64,000 nt of DNA from a bacterium (GTDB lineage Bacteria > Arandabacterota > Arandabacteria > Arandabacterales > Arandabacteraceae), in assembly GCA_029933125.1 (NCBI GenBank), contig JAOZOU010000004.1, forward strand, positions 264,879 to 328,878. Reading direction: 5' to 3'. Below the pieces are notes generated by a model that saw only the letters and a program-made list of their open reading frames with translations, searched no databases and was not told where the DNA came from. The translations under genes were made by a program, and so were the position numbers. Shown one piece after another: positions 61,033 to 64,000 of the stretch (position 1 is its first letter; the number at the start of each line of letters is the position of its first letter).

Positions 61033-63237
61033 TTCCTGAGGGTGCCCAGGATCTGAAGGTGAAGCAAGTTTTTGCCCCTCTTCACCAAGGATTGAGGTGG
61101 CAAGATTGGTTATCTTCTTGGTGACGCAAGCTATCTTGAGGGCTGCCTCTTCAATTTGTTTGAGCCTTCCATAGGTTGGTTCATCGGTTTCTGTGTGTTG
61201 CTTGAGAAGAAGCTGAGCTTGACCAAGTATGGAAAAGAGGGGTTGATTGATTTCGTGGTTGGCTGCCACAGCTATCTCGCTGAGCATAGCCATCTTTTCC
61301 GACTGGAGAAGGCTCTCCTGAGATTGCTTGAGGCGATTGACCGTCGCTTCCAGCTCCTGATTGAGCCGAGTTATCTGTTCGTGTCTGAGCTGCATTTCCC
61401 TGTTTCTCTCAAACAGCTTCTTTTCTATGTTTTTCCTTTCAGTAATGTCGCGAATGATTACGGAGAGAGCCTGCTCGCCACCATAATCTGATGGATAGAT
61501 GGTTACCTCGACTGGCACAATTGTCCCCGATGAATGGATAAGCTTGGATTCACACCTTATGCGTGCTTGAGGTGTTATCTTCTCTTCGAGCATGGAGCTA
61601 TCGGGAAAAAGGCATCCGACTTTGTTTCCTATAACCTCATGGATGGGAAGACCGCTCAGTTCGGAGATCGATCTATTGGCATAGACAATGGTTCCGTTGG
61701 TGACGACGATATAGCCATCATCAAGCTCTTCTACAAGCTTTCTAAACTTGGCTTCGGATCTGTCTAGCTGATCCTCAAGCTTTGCCTTTTCCGTTACGTC
61801 GCTTATGATCGCAATGCCACCGATTGTTCTCCCTTCACCATCTCTGTGGGGCAGAATGCGAATGTTCTGTACGACCTCAGTGCCATCAAGATTCTTTCGG
61901 CGCCATCCATTTCTCACAAAGGGCTTACCCGATTTCACCATCTCGATAATCTCGGCGAAGCCCTGATCCAGAAGGTGGGGAAAAGCTTCAAAGAGATGCC
62001 TGCCTATGAAATCTGAAGGTTTGTAACCGTAAAGCTTCTCAAATCCCTTGCTGAACATGGTTATTCTGAAAGAATTGTCAACCACGAGAATTGCAAGATC
62101 GACGCTGTCAACCACAGTCTCAACGTATTCCTTCAGGCTGCTCATCTGATTGAGCTGGCGTGTCGTATCTTCAAGGAGCATGAGATTTTCTATCGCAATT
62201 GATAGCATATTAGAAAGGGCAGACATGTTCTCAATCTCATCCTCGGCAAATACCCTGGGCCAGCGCTTCTCACAGACAAGTAGTACGCCAAGAACATCAG
62301 TTTTGCCCCTTAACTTAACCACCATGCCTGTCTTCAAATCGAGGGATCTGCTGATTTCGCTGTGCCCAAACTCCGATGAGGTATCTATGATCTCGACGTC
62401 GCCCTCAGGAAGTTCGTCGATGCCAATTGCAAAGCTTTCGAAGTCCTGGGAATCGAATTTGTGCCCCCAGATACTCGACAGCTTGAAGTCTTTTTGGGGG
62501 TTATGCCTGAGAAATAGAGCAACAATCGATCCGCCAAGCAATTCGCCTGTCACCTTGGTCGCCAAAGTGGCAAGTTCCTTGAGGGTAGAACAACAAGCGA
62601 ATCGGGTGCCAAGAGAAATCAGTCTGGTGAGATTCTCATTCTGTCTGCGTAGATCCTCCATGATGTTAACAAATGAGGCTTCTGCCGCCTTGAGTTCGGT
62701 ATTCTGCTGCTCAAGTTCCTGTCTTGCTCTGGTCTCACGCTGGATTGCTCTCGATACTTCTATCACCCTTGCGACACATGAAATATAGGAAGCAAAGAGG
62801 AGTGAATCAACGCTGTCAGGCTTATCCTTAGGCTCAAGGATGGCCCAGAAAGAGACCTCACGCTCAACATCTGCCCTGTAGACCACGTGATTTGGAGTGA
62901 GGTTTTCTTCGATCGTGCGGTCATTTAGCAGCCATATCTTTGGTATGCCCGAGGCTTCCCATGTCAACTCACCAATCCTCTCTTGAAGATCGTCCACCAG
63001 GCCAACAAGATTATCGCCGTCCCATTGCTGAAGATTGTGCCTTGCGACAAGCTGGGTACCATTCTGTCTCGTGAGGATAAGAACCCCTGTTTTGATTTCA
63101 CACCTCTGGGTGAAGCTTTCGAAAGATCTTGAAATTGCAACTATGAGCCCTGGCCAGGAATCCAATCTGGCAGTGTTAAACCGGGTGATGATATCTATGA
63201 GGATTTCATGCGAATTGTGGATCTTCCTGTCTGACAC
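61000..63237 (-). CDS. Histidine-kinase-like multi-sensor protein lacking the ATPase domain
   Basis: 745 residues, no transmembrane helix. Order: an N-terminal region of unknown fold (1-160), coiled coil (165-205), a GAF domain (about 210-365), two PAS domains (about 375-500 and 505-625; [20 protein letters not shown] and [20 protein letters not shown]), and a coiled coil. An H-box dimerisation helix follows with His near 661 in [20 protein letters not shown]. After one more helix it ends at DLQVDSC. The N, G1 and G2 boxes of the HATPase domain are absent. It may be a phosphotransfer/dimerisation scaffold or a kinase truncated at its 3' end, where it overlaps hppA by 33 bp. GTG 63237 has GGAGG 10 nt upstream. 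Confidence 0.85.
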   Translation of the reverse strand: MSDRKIHNSHEILIDIITRFNTARLDSWPGLIVAISRSFESFTQRCEIKTGVLILTRQNGTQLVARHNLQQWDGDNLVGLVDDLQERIGELTWEASGIPKIWLLNDRTIEENLTPNHVVYRADVEREVSFWAILEPKDKPDSVDSLLFASYISCVARVIEVSRAIQRETRARQELEQQNTELKAAEASFVNIMEDLRRQNENLTRLISLGTRFACCSTLKELATLATKVTGELLGGSIVALFLRHNPQKDFKLSSIWGHKFDSQDFESFAIGIDELPEGDVEIIDTSSEFGHSEISRSLDLKTGMVVKLRGKTDVLGVLLVCEKRWPRVFAEDEIENMSALSNMLSIAIENLMLLEDTTRQLNQMSSLKEYVETVVDSVDLAILVVDNSFRITMFSKGFEKLYGYKPSDFIGRHLFEAFPHLLDQGFAEIIEMVKSGKPFVRNGWRRKNLDGTEVVQNIRILPHRDGEGRTIGGIAIISDVTEKAKLEDQLDRSEAKFRKLVEELDDGYIVVTNGTIVYANRSISELSGLPIHEVIGNKVGCLFPDSSMLEEKITPQARIRCESKLIHSSGTIVPVEVTIYPSDYGGEQALSVIIRDITERKNIEKKLFERNREMQLRHEQITRLNQELEATVNRLKQSQESLLQSEKMAMLSEIAVAANHEINQPLFSILGQAQLLLKQHTETDEPTYGRLKQIEEAALKIACVTKKITNLATSILGEEGQKLASPSDPGHPQELTEDLQVDSC

Positions 63238-63243
63238 CTTGAA

Positions 63244-63354
63244 TTATCCTCCAGCCCTGAATCCTGCTTCTCTTGAGGATGGCTTATGCGACGCTGAGGT
63301 CCAGTGATAGGCGGCGATGATGACAAATGGCTTTGCCAACCTAGATTCATCCAT
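63244..63354 (-). CDS. 36-codon ORF upstream of the sensor gene
   Basis: On the minus strand ATG 63354 is preceded by a strong SD (AGGGGG, 6 nt spacing). The product reads MDESRLAKPFVIIAAYHW then TSASHKPSSREAGFRAGG and stops at TAA 63244. The stop lies inside the region holding the SD of the sensor gene (GGAGGATAA...), so translation of the two may be coupled. It could be a leader peptide or a small protein. No family is recognised. Confidence 0.4.
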   Translation of the reverse strand: MDESRLAKPFVIIAAYHWTSASHKPSSREAGFRAGG

Positions 63355-63416
63355 GAACTTCCCCCTTGTCACATAGATGCTCCCTGCTTTTGTTTCGGCT
63401 CGAAGCCAAGAATGCT

Positions 63417-64000
63417 TTAGGCAATGGGTTTGTTTAGTGGGGTTTCGTCCTGAATCCAGCCGTGCGATATGCCGTAGCTCTCGACAAGCGAAAGGGCATA
63501 TTCTCTCTCAGTACGAGATAGCTTGCGGTTCAGCGTGCTAAATTCAAATGCTCTATTGGCTGGGAAGAACTGGAACATTAGGCTCAGTGGGGTATCCTGA
63601 GGAAGCTCCTGGGAAACATATTTCAAAATAGCTCTTGTCTCAGATAGGTGGGAGGGTAGTACAAGGTGCCTTAAAATTACTCCCCGTGTTGCTATCCCAT
63701 GGTGTGTGAGAAGGCCAGATCCTACCATGCGAATGGCCTCACGCAGAGCCTTGCGATTGAAATGGGGATAATCCGCAGCGTCGGAGTAGGCGGCGGCAAT
63801 CTCACAGCTCCAGTAGCGTATGTCGAAAAGATATATATCCACTATGTCCCTGAGATTTCTTAGAGTTTCAGGCTTTTCATAGCCACTTGTATTGTAGACT
63901 ATGGGGATTAGCAAACCTGTCTTGCGCGCCTTGAGGATCGCAAGGACCACTGAGGAGAGATAGTGGGTTGGGGTCACGAGATTTATGTTGTGAGCTCCCT
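63417..64000 (-). CDS. PflA-like radical SAM protein (COG1313/PflX type), N-terminus beyond window
   Basis: The frame is open to the right edge, where GAHNINLVTPTHYLSSVVLA can be read across the last bases; this is the family block just after the Fe-S core. The visible ~194 residues are the second half of the partial TIM barrel: PIVYNTSGYEKPETLRNLRD, IYLFDIRYWSCEIAAAYSDA then DYPHF, and GVILRHLVLPSHLSETRAIL. The radical SAM CxxxCxxC motif lies outside the window. The reaction is unknown; members are annotated as putative pyruvate formate-lyase activases. It would be upstream of the 36-codon ORF and the sensor gene in the same direction. Confidence 0.85.
   Translation of the reverse strand, partial: GAHNINLVTPTHYLSSVVLAILKARKTGLLIPIVYNTSGYEKPETLRNLRDIVDIYLFDIRYWSCEIAAAYSDAADYPHFNRKALREAIRMVGSGLLTHHGIATRGVILRHLVLPSHLSETRAILKYVSQELPQDTPLSLMFQFFPANRAFEFSTLNRKLSRTEREYALSLVESYGISHGWIQDETPLNKPIA

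Noticed and set aside
1-64000. CRISPR arrays, insertion sequences, prophage, rRNA genes, replication origin
   Set aside because: No regularly spaced direct repeats, transposase or integrase motifs, phage genes, rRNA-like segments or DnaA-box clusters were seen.

Overview
The window is one contiguous, tightly packed, mostly plus-strand piece of a bacterial chromosome with moderate GC and frequent GTG and TTG starts backed by strong Shine-Dalgarno (SD) sites. It opens inside a very large SprA-type outer-membrane protein (the type IX secretion translocon) and also carries a secreted subtilase with a FlgD/type-IX-like C-terminal module. Together with the membrane pyrophosphatase, pyruvoyl arginine decarboxylase and core-gene order, this points to a Gram-negative member of the FCB superphylum, probably an uncultured candidate phylum. 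The exact phylum cannot be read from the sequence.

Layout. 1-5.5 kb: sprA. 5.6-17 kb: the classical translation/RNA-processing operon rimP-nusA-rnpM-infB-(DUF503)-rbfA-nrnA-truB-ribF-rpsO-pnp-M16 protease. 17-20.8 kb: an LL-DAP-type aminotransferase on the minus strand with a clear sigma-70 promoter, then a Cys-rich small ORF, dut, a polysaccharide deacetylase and a UbiA prenyltransferase. 20.8-23.6 kb (minus): an overlapping pair, a DUF4388 protein with a pseudopilin-like tail and a TPR/zinc-ribbon membrane protein. 23.8-31 kb: ion transport (NptA-type Na/phosphate carrier, KtrA, KtrB) interleaved with asnS, hsp20 and pyruvoyl arginine decarboxylase. 31-36.4 kb: regulation (DksA-like protein with a histone-H1-like tail, small secreted protein, TPR-GAF-AAA+ enhancer-binding regulator, group-2 sigma factor). 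36.4-44.3 kb: AMMECR1-type radical SAM enzyme, moeA, recD2, uvrA, then tRNA-Trp. 44.7-55 kb: subtilase, Fe-S aldo/keto reductase, PP-loop tRNA-thiolation-type enzyme, CCA-adding-type nucleotidyltransferase, lipoprotein, thioredoxin, KARI-like protein and a molybdenum hydroxylase large subunit. 55-59 kb: a decaying zone with four broken genes (DUF5916 N-terminus, mscL, DsrE family, M14 peptidase) around one membrane protein and one sulfatase-like hydrolase. 59-64 kb: hppA, a histidine-kinase-like protein without an ATPase domain, a 36-codon ORF and the end of a PflA-like radical SAM gene.

How the parts relate. K+ uptake (KtrAB) and a pyrophosphatase of the K+-dependent sequence type are consistent with each other, as are MoeA and the molybdenum hydroxylase, and SprA and the putative type-IX cargo. 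The strongest leads are: a canonical -24/-12 (sigma-54) promoter in front of hsp20; an enhancer-binding-type regulator whose sigma-54 contact loop reads GAFTDA; a KARI homologue that has lost a conserved His and sits in an operon with a molybdenum hydroxylase instead of ilv genes; and the unannotated pseudogene cluster, including a DsrE gene interrupted by two in-frame TAA codons. No CRISPR array, IS element, prophage, rRNA or replication origin was seen.
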